Origin: Arthrobacter zhaoxinii
GTDB taxonomy: Bacteria; Actinomycetota; Actinomycetes; Actinomycetales; Micrococcaceae
Length of the DNA: 64,000 bases
NCBI RefSeq assembly: GCF_025244925.1
Contig: NZ_CP104275.1
Location: forward strand, 496,001 to 560,000
Direction of reading: 5' to 3'
Both the position numbers and the translations under genes were made by a program. The notes beneath the pieces are model-generated. The model was not told the DNA's origin. It saw nothing but the letters and a program-made list of their open reading frames with translations, and searched no databases. Below, in pieces: positions 33,704 through 46,836 of the stretch. Each line of letters starts with the position of its first letter. Positions within the stretch are counted from its first letter, which is position 1.

Positions 33704-33979
33704 ACACCAGCACCTGGACGGACACGACTTCAAACGGTCCGTCAAAGTATAAAGGGTGTTGTAGATCATGCTGCTTGCGTCCACTATGTGGTTCCCGGAC
33801 AACAACCCGTTGGTTGCTGTGCCTGGAACACGAACTCCTTACCCCTTGTCCGGGGGAGGGTTCACAATTTACCGCACTGCCGGCACCCCACTTTATTGTG
33901 GTGGTTCCGGGACGTGTTGTAACCATTGTTTTCCCCACGCATGCCCTGTTGGTTTTGGGTGTGTGGTGCGGGTGGAAGG
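33704..33979 (+). other. 23S-5S spacer, operon 1
   Basis: No gene. It contains a hairpin near 33886-33902 whose A33890/T33899 pair is C/G in operon 2, plus single differences at 33895 and 33947. The 3' part carries complementary stretches for 5S processing. Confidence 0.8.
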
Positions 33980-34098
33980 GTTACGGCGGTCATAGCGTGG
34001 GGGAAACGCCCGGTCCCATTCCGAACCCGGAAGCTAAGACCCACAGCGCCGATGGTACTGCATCCGGGAGGATGTGGGAGAGTAGGTCACCGCCGGAC
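33980..34098 (+). rRNA. rrf: 5S ribosomal RNA, operon 1
   Basis: About 119 bases; the 5' end ACGGCGGT pairs with the 3' end ACCGCCGG. Contains CCCGGTCCCATTCCGAACCC, the universal 5S core. Identical to copy 2. Confidence 0.94.
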
Positions 34099-34112
34099 AA
34101 TATTTGAAGGTT

Positions 34113-34148
34113 GAGCCCGTACCAGTGTTGGTACGGGCTCTTCCTGTT
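34113..34148 (+). terminator. Terminator of rRNA operon 1
   Basis: GAGCCCGTACCA pairs with TGGTACGGGCTC around a GTGT loop, then TTCCTGTTT. It is unrelated in sequence to the terminator of operon 2. Confidence 0.9.
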
Positions 34149-34318
34149 TAACCAGGGCATGTCAAGAAGAAATATTGGTCCCTGCCCGGCTTTCTATGAA
34201 TATGGCGGTTTCGCCTATCCCCGGCCCCGGATTCCACATACTGTGCCCTGCACAGGCCGAACTGGTTTCGGCATGGTCACTCGCGAGTCATCCCCAGGGA
34301 TAGAAGCAGGAGACCCCT

Positions 34319-36088
34319 ATGAGCCACTATTCCTTTCCATCGGGCCCGCGGCGCCGGCGGGGGCACGAGCGCCGGCTTCGCAGGTCACTTCTTGGCATGG
34401 CGGCCGCTGCAGCGCTGCTGCTGGCGCCGTTCGCGGCACCCGCCAATGCCCGGGTCACGGATCCGGACCCGAATGAACCGGCTCCGGTGGCCAGCGCAAA
34501 CGCGGATGTCGTTTTTACCAGTCGAGGCGAAGGCCAAAGTATTCAGGGTTTCCTGTCCAACAATCCCACCCCGCCGGATCTCACGCTGCCTTATCCCGAA
34601 GGCAACCCGACGGGAGTTCCTGCCGCCGGCGGGTACACCGGCGTCCTTAACACTCAGGACGCCGATGGCCGGCTCGGGCGGATGTATTGCATCAACGTCG
34701 CGATAGGCACCACCCTCGGGGTCGGCTACGTTAACGCGCCCTGGGAGGAAGCCGACGTAGCCAACCTTGGCTACGTAAATTACATCCTGAACAACTACTA
34801 TCCTGCGAATCCCGCAGCCCCTGCGGGCTTAACCGCTAATCAGCAGGCTGCGGCGGTGCAGGCCGCGATCTGGTACATAACCGACGGATACCTGGTCAAT
34901 ACTTCGGAGACGGTCATCAGGCCCGCGGTCGCAGCGATCGTCGAAGACGCCCGGACGAACGGGCCTCTGCCGGAACCGCCCCCACCGAACGTCACCGTGA
35001 CACCCCCGGCTGCCGCGGCTCCGTTGGGAAGCATCGCCGGCCCGTTCACGGTGGCAGCGGAGGGAAGTGTGGAGGTTACGGTTTCCGTGCCGACCGGATA
35101 CACCATGTTTGCCGACGCTGCGGGAACCGTCCCCATCCCGAACGGGAGCACAGTCCCTTCAGGGACCCAGGTCTGGGTGGGCGGTCCGCCGGCATCCACC
35201 GATCCGGGAGTCCTCAGAGCACGTGCTGCCGTCAACGTCCAGACCGGCAACGTCTACCTCTACGACCAGGCTGATCCACTGGTGGAAAAGCAGCCCATCA
35301 TCCTCGCCGAGACCACAGTGTTGAATGCCGCAGCCGAGGCGACCGCGGAGTTCTTTGTACTGGGAGACCTGGTAGTGAATAAGGTGTTTGCCGGCGGAGG
35401 AATCGGTAGCCAAGGTGCCATCACCCTCACCGTGGACTGCGGTCCGGCGGGCGCCTATGTCTTTGACATTCCTGCGGGGACGGCTGCGCCGGTGAGCAAC
35501 ACCGTGGCAGACCTTCCGGTGGGAACGGTGTGCGCGGTGACGGAAGAGGTGACCGGATCCACTGTGGAGGTCACGGTGACACCCGTCCTCCCGGAGCCCG
35601 TGACACTCGTCGAAGGCGAGAACGTCCTGGATGTCACAAACAACGTGGAATTCAACCCGGGCAGCCTGATCGTGGCGAAAACCGTCACCGGCTCCGGTGC
35701 GGGCCTGCAGGACGACATTGTGCTGCACGTCCAGTGCGGTGACGGGCTGATTGACGAGACGTTTGTGATCCCCGAGGGGACTTCGGCGGATACCTTTACC
35801 CAGAGGTACGAAGGTATTCCGGCGGGAACGGTGTGCCGGGTCTCGGAGCCGGCGTCCGGCGCCAACGAGGACGTCACGGTGGAATCCTCGGGTACGGCGG
35901 AGGTAACGATCCTGCCGGGGCAGGAGCTGACAGCTGAGGTGGTCAACGAATACGCCCCGGTGCCGGTCACCGAACGGCTTCCGCGGACCGGGCCGGAAGA
36001 CACCGCCGCTATGGTGGGAGCAGCCGGAACCGCCATGCTCGCCGGATTCCTATTGGTCCTGGGCTCCTTCCGGAGGCGCAGCAGCTAG
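34319..36088 (+). CDS. LPXTG cell-wall surface protein with predicted thioester domain (adhesin)
   Basis: The 589-residue product has an Arg-rich signal peptide (1-44, cleavage near PANA). Residues 100-210 look like a thioester domain: MYCINVA with C124 and VQAAIW with Q181 match the Cys and [QxAxW]-type Gln motifs whose side chains form an internal thioester in Gram-positive adhesins. A Pro-rich spacer (215-240) follows. Two related beta-sandwich repeats, LVVNKVF...TVDCG (350-445) and LIVAKTV...HVQCG (449-545), resemble DUF5979-type stalk domains, each with two cysteines. LPRTG at 554-558, a hydrophobic helix and RRRSS form the sortase sorting signal. GGAG lies 9 bases before ATG. It is alone between the rRNA operons. 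Confidence 0.85.
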   Translation: MSHYSFPSGPRRRRGHERRLRRSLLGMAAAAALLLAPFAAPANARVTDPDPNEPAPVASANADVVFTSRGEGQSIQGFLSNNPTPPDLTLPYPEGNPTGVPAAGGYTGVLNTQDADGRLGRMYCINVAIGTTLGVGYVNAPWEEADVANLGYVNYILNNYYPANPAAPAGLTANQQAAAVQAAIWYITDGYLVNTSETVIRPAVAAIVEDARTNGPLPEPPPPNVTVTPPAAAAPLGSIAGPFTVAAEGSVEVTVSVPTGYTMFADAAGTVPIPNGSTVPSGTQVWVGGPPASTDPGVLRARAAVNVQTGNVYLYDQADPLVEKQPIILAETTVLNAAAEATAEFFVLGDLVVNKVFAGGGIGSQGAITLTVDCGPAGAYVFDIPAGTAAPVSNTVADLPVGTVCAVTEEVTGSTVEVTVTPVLPEPVTLVEGENVLDVTNNVEFNPGSLIVAKTVTGSGAGLQDDIVLHVQCGDGLIDETFVIPEGTSADTFTQRYEGIPAGTVCRVSEPASGANEDVTVESSGTAEVTILPGQELTAEVVNEYAPVPVTERLPRTGPEDTAAMVGAAGTAMLAGFLLVLGSFRRRSS

Positions 36089-36203
36089 TCCAGGGGTTCT
36101 TTCCGGAGGCGCAGCAGCTGGTCCAGGGGTTCGTTCCTGAGAGCGCAGCAGCTGGTCCAGGGGTTCGTTCCTGAGAGCGCAGCAGCTGGACAGGGGACTC
36201 CTG
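36068..36203. repeat. 33-34-bp tandem repeat overlapping the adhesin stop
   Basis: Four units start at 36068, 36101, 36134 and 36168, each containing GCGCAGCAGCT(A/G)GTCCAGGGG or a close form. The first encodes the RRRSS tail and stop; the others are downstream copies of the same coding sequence. Confidence 0.85.
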
Positions 36204-36226
36204 TGCTGAGTGGCGGACAGTTAGTC

Positions 36227-36256
36227 GGAGCCGGCGCCCGAGAGGGTGCCGGCTCC
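36227..36256 (+). terminator. Hairpin after the surface-protein gene
   Basis: GGAGCCGGC pairs with GCCGGCTCC. No T-run follows. The stretch 36089-36518 otherwise holds the tandem repeat and the presumed promoter of rRNA operon 2; no gene is seen. Confidence 0.6.
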
Positions 36257-36272
36257 GGCGGTGCCGGTCGAT

Positions 36273-36301
36273 TTGCGGCTACGGGCAAACGTGTGTAAAG
36301 T
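36273..36301 (+). promoter_or_regulatory. Candidate promoter of the second rRNA operon
   Basis: TTGCGG at 36273-36278, 17-base spacing, TAAAGT at 36296-36301. Weaker than the operon 1 promoter and 217 bases before the shared leader, versus 68 in operon 1, so the two operons likely differ in control. Confidence 0.45.
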
Positions 36302-36518
36302 TTTAGAAGTCGCCGCGGCCGGGACGCTGGAAAAGCGCCCGAGCATGGCGGCCAAACCCCAACAAAAAACAGAGTCCAACCAGTGCGTGCCCTTCGCAGG
36401 GCCGATGGAAAAGACTCCGGTTGGTGCTGGGTCCGGAACGGCGGAAACGCTTTTGCGGTAAAAAATTGCAGCGAAGAAGAAAAGGAAAACATTGTTTTCC
36501 CGAGTATTTTCGGATTGC

Positions 36519-36703
36519 GTCTGTTGTTTGAGAACTCAATAGTGTGCCAAGTTTATTGATACCAATTTATTTATATTGATTGGTTGAACAGGCCGTTTCC
36601 GCCCACCCCGTGGGTATTGGGACGGTTTTTTTAGCCGGTTTCGAATTTAGTGCAGGACGGTCGACCAATTTTCCTTGGTCCCCGGTCTGTGTCTGTAACA
36701 CAT
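36519..36703 (+). promoter_or_regulatory. rRNA leader, operon 2
   Basis: Copy of the operon 1 leader with the same boxA-type site and the same terminator-like hairpin with seven Ts (about 36591-36626). The shared block begins abruptly at 36519; upstream sequence is unrelated. Confidence 0.6.
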
Positions 36704-41891
<5,188 letters not shown>

Positions 41892-42167
41892 ACACCAGCA
41901 CCTGGACGGACACGACTTCAAACGGTCCGTCAAAGTATAAAGGGTGTTGTAGATCATGCTGCTTGCGTCCACTATGTGGTTCCCGGACAACAACCCGTTG
42001 GTTGCTGTGCCTGGAACACGAACTCCTTACCCCTTGTCCGGGGGAGGGTTCACAATTTACCGCACTGCCGGCACCCCCCTTTGTTGGGGTGGTTCCGGGA
42101 CGTGTTGTAACCATTGTTTTCCCCACGCATGCCCAGTTGGTTTTGGGTGTGTGGTGCGGGTGGAAGG
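41892..42167 (+). other. 23S-5S spacer, operon 2
   Basis: Differs from operon 1 at 42078, 42083, 42087 and 42135; the first and third form a compensatory C/G pair in a hairpin. Confidence 0.8.
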
Positions 42168-42286
42168 GTTACGGCGGTCATAGCGTGGGGGAAACGCCCG
42201 GTCCCATTCCGAACCCGGAAGCTAAGACCCACAGCGCCGATGGTACTGCATCCGGGAGGATGTGGGAGAGTAGGTCACCGCCGGAC
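42168..42286 (+). rRNA. rrf: 5S ribosomal RNA, operon 2
   Basis: Identical to the operon 1 copy. Identity with operon 1 ends shortly after, at about 42292. Confidence 0.94.
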
Positions 42287-42302
42287 AATATTTAGTAGAG
42301 AG

Positions 42303-42342
42303 GGTCAGGTCCCGCACCATTGGTGCGGGACCTGACCTGTTT
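42303..42342 (+). terminator. Terminator of rRNA operon 2
   Basis: GGTCAGGTCCCGCACC pairs perfectly with GGTGCGGGACCTGACC around ATT, followed by TGTTT. Confidence 0.92.
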
Positions 42343-42361
42343 AACGGCTAAACACGGCAGG

Positions 42362-42367
42362 TAGGGT
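42362..42367 (+). promoter_or_regulatory. Candidate -10 element (TAGGGT) for the START-like gene
   Basis: TAGGGT ends 8 bases before ATG 42375, consistent with a leaderless start, although GGTGGA could also act as a weak Shine-Dalgarno. Confidence 0.3.
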
Positions 42368-42374
42368 GGAATGC

Positions 42375-42872
42375 ATGAGTGCTTCCCTGTTTTCCCATGC
42401 CGCCGATCCGGATCCGGACGAAGGGACGCCAGGCCACGGCACGTCCGTGCCGGATGTGGTTGCGGTCCGGACGGTTCCCCGCGATGCTGAGGAAGCCTTC
42501 AACGGATTCACCGATTATCTCCATCTCTGGTGGCCGGAGGAGCTGACGGACTTCGGGGAAGGTACACACGCCGAGTTCGAAGGCGGGGTGCTGACCGAGA
42601 CCGGTCCCGACGGCGAAACCGCGGTGTGGGCCACGGTACGCACCCGGGAACCGGACACACTGCTGGAACTGGAGTGGGTGGCCGGCCAGGACCCGCGGAC
42701 CCCCACTGACGTACGCGTGGAGTTCTCCGCCGTCACCGACGGTTCCACCTCGGTCACGCTGCGCCACTCGGGCCTGGGACGGCTCCCGGATGCAGCCCGC
42801 GAATACGATCGGCTCGAGAATGAATGGGGGCAGATCCTGGACCGCTACGCCCGCTTTATGGGGGCACGGTAG
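42375..42872 (+). CDS. SRPBCC/AHSA1-like (START superfamily) protein
   Basis: The 165-residue protein has the pattern of an activator-of-Hsp90 homology/SRPBCC fold: PRDAEEAFNGFTDYLHLWWP near 37-56, beta strands with TGPDGETAVWATVRTREPDTLLELEW, then VRVEFSAV and SVTLRHSGLG, and a long C-terminal helix ending ILDRYARFMG. Such proteins bind hydrophobic ligands; the role is unknown. ATG 42375 is preferred over GTG 42366. The TAG stop coincides with the -10 box proposed for the next gene. Confidence 0.75.
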   Translation: MSASLFSHAADPDPDEGTPGHGTSVPDVVAVRTVPRDAEEAFNGFTDYLHLWWPEELTDFGEGTHAEFEGGVLTETGPDGETAVWATVRTREPDTLLELEWVAGQDPRTPTDVRVEFSAVTDGSTSVTLRHSGLGRLPDAAREYDRLENEWGQILDRYARFMGAR

Positions 42873-42875
42873 TCT
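42870..42875 (+). promoter_or_regulatory. Candidate -10 element (TAGTCT) formed partly by the upstream stop codon
   Basis: TAGTCT ends 7 bases before ATG 42882. TAG is the stop of the preceding gene. Same arrangement as at 4355. Confidence 0.4.
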
Positions 42876-42881
42876 GCTGGC

Positions 42882-44264
42882 ATGAACGCCCTGCACGGTC
42901 TTACCCTCAACGGCCCCGGCCGGCTCGTCGAAACCCCGCCTGATGTTCTTGCCGCCTTTGCCACCGACCAAGGTCCCGTCCTGGCCTATGCGGAGCCGCG
43001 AGCGGTTGTCTGGCCTACCAGCGTCCAGGGCGTCCAGGACGTGATGCGCTGGGCGGCGGCAACGGGTACCGCCGTGGTCCCCCGTGGAGCGGGCACCGGG
43101 GTCTCGGGCGGCGCCCATGCGACCGGCGGGTGCATCGTCCTCTGCCTGGACCGCATGAACCGCATCCTGGAGCTTAATGCGCAGGACGAGGTCGCCGTCG
43201 TCGAACCCGGCGTGATCAATGCCGACCTGAATGCGGCGGCAGCGGCCCACGGGCTGATGTATGCCCCCGATCCGGCCAGCTACCGGACTTCCACGATCGG
43301 CGGGAATGTGGCCACCAACGCCGGCGGCCTTCGCTGCGCCAAGTACGGCGTGACCCGGGACTCCGTGCTGGCACTGGACGTGGTCCTGGCCGACGGTTCG
43401 CTGATCAGCACCGGACAGCGCACCTTCAAGGGAGTCGCCGGTTATGACCTCACGGGCCTTTTCACCGGCTCGGAGGGTACCTTGGGGATCATCGTCGGTA
43501 TTACCGTGCGGCTGCGGTACCTGCCGGTTGCGATCCAGACCGTTGCAGCCTTCTTTACCGATTTTTCGACGGCGGCCGCAGGAGTCCTGGCTGTGGGGGC
43601 CGCCCGCGTTCAGCCGGCCATCATGGAGCTGCTGGACGGTGCCACCCTCAGTGCGCTGGACGACGCCCATGGAAGCAGCCTCCGATCCCGGGGAAACGCG
43701 TTGCTGCTCATCCAGACTGATGGCTTCGGAGCCGACGCGGAGGCGGACGTTGTGCGACGGGTGCTGGCGGCGCTGGGCGGAACAGTGAGTACGGAAGGAT
43801 CGGTGGAAGCCGAACGGCTCCTGGAGCTGCGACGGCACAGCCGCGGCGACGCAATTGCCCACCAGTTCCGGGTGGGGGAGGACGTCGCCGTCCCGCGCTC
43901 CGCGCTGGTACGGTACGTCGCCGAGCTCGAGCGGATGGCGGCACAGCACCGGGTAAACCTCAAGGTGGTGGCCCACGCCGGGGACGGCAACCTGCACCCG
44001 ACGTTCTGGGTGCAGGCGGCCGACGACGGCGGACGGGAACGCCTGGAGGCAGCACTGGATGAGTCCATCACCGTTGCGCTGTCCATGGGCGGAACCATCA
44101 CCGGCGAACACGGCATAGGCCAGTTCAAACTGCCCTGGCTGCCGCAGGAGCAGCAGGCAGAGGTGCTCGAGCTGCAGCGCAGGGTGAAGGCAGTGTTCGA
44201 CCCCGTCGGCATCCTCAACCCCGGGAAAGCCATTCCCGGGGGTGAACCCGGCGAACCCCGCTAG
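42882..44264 (+). CDS. FAD-binding oxidase, GlcD/D-lactate dehydrogenase type
   Basis: The 460-residue flavoprotein has an N-terminal PCMH-type FAD domain (PRGAGTGVSGGAHATGG near 68-84; DPASYRTSTIGGNVATNAGG near 130-149) and the C-terminal FAD-linked oxidase domain with AHAGDGNLHP and GTITGEHGIGQFK, the conserved metal/substrate histidine motifs. These oxidise 2-hydroxyacids such as glycolate or D-lactate; which one is not readable. It converges on the alpha-glucosidase with a 4-base 3' overlap (44261-44264). Confidence 0.88.
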   Translation: MNALHGLTLNGPGRLVETPPDVLAAFATDQGPVLAYAEPRAVVWPTSVQGVQDVMRWAAATGTAVVPRGAGTGVSGGAHATGGCIVLCLDRMNRILELNAQDEVAVVEPGVINADLNAAAAAHGLMYAPDPASYRTSTIGGNVATNAGGLRCAKYGVTRDSVLALDVVLADGSLISTGQRTFKGVAGYDLTGLFTGSEGTLGIIVGITVRLRYLPVAIQTVAAFFTDFSTAAAGVLAVGAARVQPAIMELLDGATLSALDDAHGSSLRSRGNALLLIQTDGFGADAEADVVRRVLAALGGTVSTEGSVEAERLLELRRHSRGDAIAHQFRVGEDVAVPRSALVRYVAELERMAAQHRVNLKVVAHAGDGNLHPTFWVQAADDGGRERLEAALDESITVALSMGGTITGEHGIGQFKLPWLPQEQQAEVLELQRRVKAVFDPVGILNPGKAIPGGEPGEPR

Positions 44265-45973
44265 TCCAGACGCAGCCAGACCGCGCGGTTGGGACGCAGC
44301 CGGTCGCCCTCGAGAGCATCGGGCGCGCTGCCCAGCAGCAGCGGAAGATCCGGCAGCTGTACCGGGGCGTCGCCCATGTTGATGGCCACGAGGACGCCGT
44401 CATTGACGAACGCCACCAGCCCCTCGCCGTCGTGCTCCGGCCACCACGCCAGGGAACCGTCACCCAGCCGCAGCTCCCGGCGCAGGGCGAGGGCGTTGCG
44501 GTAGAGGTTCAGGGTCGAGTCGGGGTTGCGCTCTTCGATGTCGCGGGAGTGCCTGCCCCAGATCGGCGGCTGCGGGAGCCAGCTTTCGCCCGTCGCGCTG
44601 AAGCCGTAGCTGGGGAGGTTGGCCTTCCACGGCAGGGGGACCCGGTTCCCGTCACGTCCCACGCGGACACCTGCGGTGCGGTGGAACGTGGGGTCCTGGC
44701 GGAACTCATCCGGAAGCAGCGTGTGGTCCGGCAGGCCGAGCTCCTCGCCCTGGTAGAGATAGACGCCGCCGGGCAGCGCGAGCATCAGCAGGGTCGCGGC
44801 ACGGGCCCGGGCAAGTCCAAGTTCGAGGTCCGGCTGTTCATCCTGCGGTCCGAGTCCGTCCCCGCTCCGGGGCCCGGCACCGGTGAGGCCGAAACGGCTG
44901 GTGTGCCGGACGACGTCGTGGTTGGACAGCACCCAGGTGGTCGGAGCCCCCACTTGGTCGAACGCGCGCAGGGAGGACTCGATGACCTCCCGCAGGGCCG
45001 GGGCGTGCCACGGGTGGTGCAGGTAGGCGAAGTTGAAGGTCTGGTGCATCTCGTCCGGCCGGACCCAGTCGCTGAGCCGGTCGACGGGATCAATGGTCGC
45101 TTCGGCGCAGAGCACCCGCTCCCCGTCGTAGGAGTCCAGGATTTTCCGCCAGGACCGGAAGATGTCGTGGATGCCCGGCTGGCCGAACATCGGAGCGGCA
45201 TCGCCGGGGAACCCTTCGGAAGAGGACCCGTCGGCGCGTCCGCCCCAGTCCGGAAGCCCGGACTTCTTGATCAGCGCGTGGGCAACGTCCACCCGGAACC
45301 CGCCGACGCCGCGGTCCAGCCAGAACCGCAGGATCTTTTCGAACTCGGCGTGTACGGCGGGGCTGTCCCAGTTGAAGTCCGGCTGGGAGGTATCGAACAG
45401 GTGCAGATACCACTGTCCGGGGGTGCCGTCCGGTTCGGTGACGCGGGTCCAGGCGGGCCCGCCGAAGTGGGACTGCCAGTTGTTCGGCGGGTTCTGGCCG
45501 TGCTCGCCGGTGCCCTCGCGGAAGATGAACAGATCCCGGGCGGGGGAGCCGGCGGGGGCGGCCAGGGCTGCCTGGAAGAGGGGGTGCTGGTCCGAACAGT
45601 GGTTGGGGACCAGATCCACGATGACGCGGATATTGTGGCGGGATGCTTCGGCGACCAGGGCGTCGAAGTCCTCCAAGGTGCCGAAGAGCGGGTCCACGGA
45701 GCAGTAATCGGCGACGTCGTAGCCGGCGTCCTTCTGCGGGGAACGGTAGAACGGGGAGAGCCAGACGGCGTCGATATCCAGATTCGCGAGGGCGGGGATC
45801 TCGGCGGTAATACCCTGCAGGTCTCCGATGCCGTCACCGCGCAGATCGCGGAACGAGCGGGGGTAGATCTGGTAGATCACCGAAGACCGCCACCATTCGC
45901 GGCCGGTCGCCGGTTCATGGACAGGGACCACGCGCAGCCGTGTCCGGCTGGGGGTAGCCAGTTGTTCAACCAT
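44261..45973 (-). CDS. GH13 alpha-glucosidase (oligo-1,6-glucosidase type)
   Basis: The 570-residue protein starts with a short extension and then WWRSSVIYQIYPRSFRD, typical of GH13 alpha-glucosidases acting on maltose, isomaltose or sucrose. The nucleophile is in GFRVDVAHAL, the acid in LCAEATIDP, and the third acid in LSNHDVVRH. LYQGEELGLP is the conserved strand 8. No signal peptide, so it is cytoplasmic and would hydrolyse imported or glucan-derived oligosaccharides. Substrate specificity is not decided. It is not linked to a transporter here; the MsiK-like ATPase is 2.3 kb away. Confidence 0.9.
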   Translation of the reverse strand: MVEQLATPSRTRLRVVPVHEPATGREWWRSSVIYQIYPRSFRDLRGDGIGDLQGITAEIPALANLDIDAVWLSPFYRSPQKDAGYDVADYCSVDPLFGTLEDFDALVAEASRHNIRVIVDLVPNHCSDQHPLFQAALAAPAGSPARDLFIFREGTGEHGQNPPNNWQSHFGGPAWTRVTEPDGTPGQWYLHLFDTSQPDFNWDSPAVHAEFEKILRFWLDRGVGGFRVDVAHALIKKSGLPDWGGRADGSSSEGFPGDAAPMFGQPGIHDIFRSWRKILDSYDGERVLCAEATIDPVDRLSDWVRPDEMHQTFNFAYLHHPWHAPALREVIESSLRAFDQVGAPTTWVLSNHDVVRHTSRFGLTGAGPRSGDGLGPQDEQPDLELGLARARAATLLMLALPGGVYLYQGEELGLPDHTLLPDEFRQDPTFHRTAGVRVGRDGNRVPLPWKANLPSYGFSATGESWLPQPPIWGRHSRDIEERNPDSTLNLYRNALALRRELRLGDGSLAWWPEHDGEGLVAFVNDGVLVAINMGDAPVQLPDLPLLLGSAPDALEGDRLRPNRAVWLRLD

Positions 45974-46229
45974 TCGGGGCGTCTTCCTTCCACAGATTCA
46001 TCGAGTCTACAGTTCCATTTAACGACCCCCGGATCCCGGCCGGGTGCCGAGTGCCGCGGAGATCACAGGAGATCCTGAACACGTCGGAGGGGCTTGCGGA
46101 GGATCTTTCCCTGCGCGATGGAACCGGTAGCCGCGCGTGTATAGGATTGGCGTACGTCACAATGACTTTGCGTAGTCGATCGATCAACCGTCCCGGCCAC
46201 GCTAATCACTTCTTCAGGGGGAATACCGC

Positions 46230-46787
46230 GTGTCAGACAATCGACCAGAATGGCAGCCCGGGGCAGACCCCGCCGGCACCGATAATACTTCGGACAGCGG
46301 CCAGTACGCGTCCGGGTCCTCTGCCGCCTACCCCGGCGCCCAGGAGGGGCAGGACAACACTGCCTATCCGTCCTACGGCCAGCAGGAAGGCCAGCAGGAC
46401 TCCAATCCCTACGGACAGCAGAACACTAATCCCTACGGACAGCAGGACGCCGCCCCTGCACAGCAGGCAAGCTATCCGGGCTACGGCCAGGAAGGCTCGG
46501 CGTACAGCCAGCCGGCCGGTTACCCCGCCTACGGCCAGGGCGGCTACCCGCAGCCGCAGGTAAACCCCGGACAGGCGATGGGTATCGCCGGACTCATCAC
46601 GTCCTTCTTCTTCTCCGTGGTGGGCCTGGTCCTGAGCATTGTGGGCCTGAACCAGTCCCGCAAGGCAGGGATGGGCAACACTCCCGCGGTCATCGGCATT
46701 ATCGTCGGCGGGTTGGGAACCCTCTTCGGGGCGCTGATGCTCATCTTCATCATCGTGGCCGCCATGTCAGCCCCCAGCGGCTACTGA
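46230..46787 (+). CDS. DUF4190-type membrane protein with Q/Y/G-rich N-terminus
   Basis: The 185-residue protein begins with a disordered 110-residue region rich in Gln, Tyr, Gly, Ser and Pro, with repeats of NPYGQQ and YGQ. Two membrane helices follow (about 118-138 and 150-178) with the linker NQSRKAGMGNTP, the layout of DUF4190 proteins. AGGGGGAA is the Shine-Dalgarno before GTG 46230. Function unknown; such prion-like tails often mediate weak self-association (family knowledge, not shown here). Confidence 0.8.
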   Translation: MSDNRPEWQPGADPAGTDNTSDSGQYASGSSAAYPGAQEGQDNTAYPSYGQQEGQQDSNPYGQQNTNPYGQQDAAPAQQASYPGYGQEGSAYSQPAGYPAYGQGGYPQPQVNPGQAMGIAGLITSFFFSVVGLVLSIVGLNQSRKAGMGNTPAVIGIIVGGLGTLFGALMLIFIIVAAMSAPSGY

Positions 46788-46808
46788 CCGCTACCGCAGC
46801 ACCATCCA

Positions 46809-46836
46809 GGGAGCCCCGGCCTTAGGCCGGGGCTCC
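46809..46836. terminator. Hairpin between the DUF4190 and DUF4032 genes
   Basis: GGAGCCCCGGCC pairs with GGCCGGGGCTCC around a TTA loop; it overlaps the last codons of the minus-strand gene. Confidence 0.75.

Noticed and set aside
34319..36088. Recently inserted mobile element between the rRNA operons
   Set aside because: No transposase, integrase, terminal inverted repeats or target duplications are present; rRNA operon duplication explains the layout.
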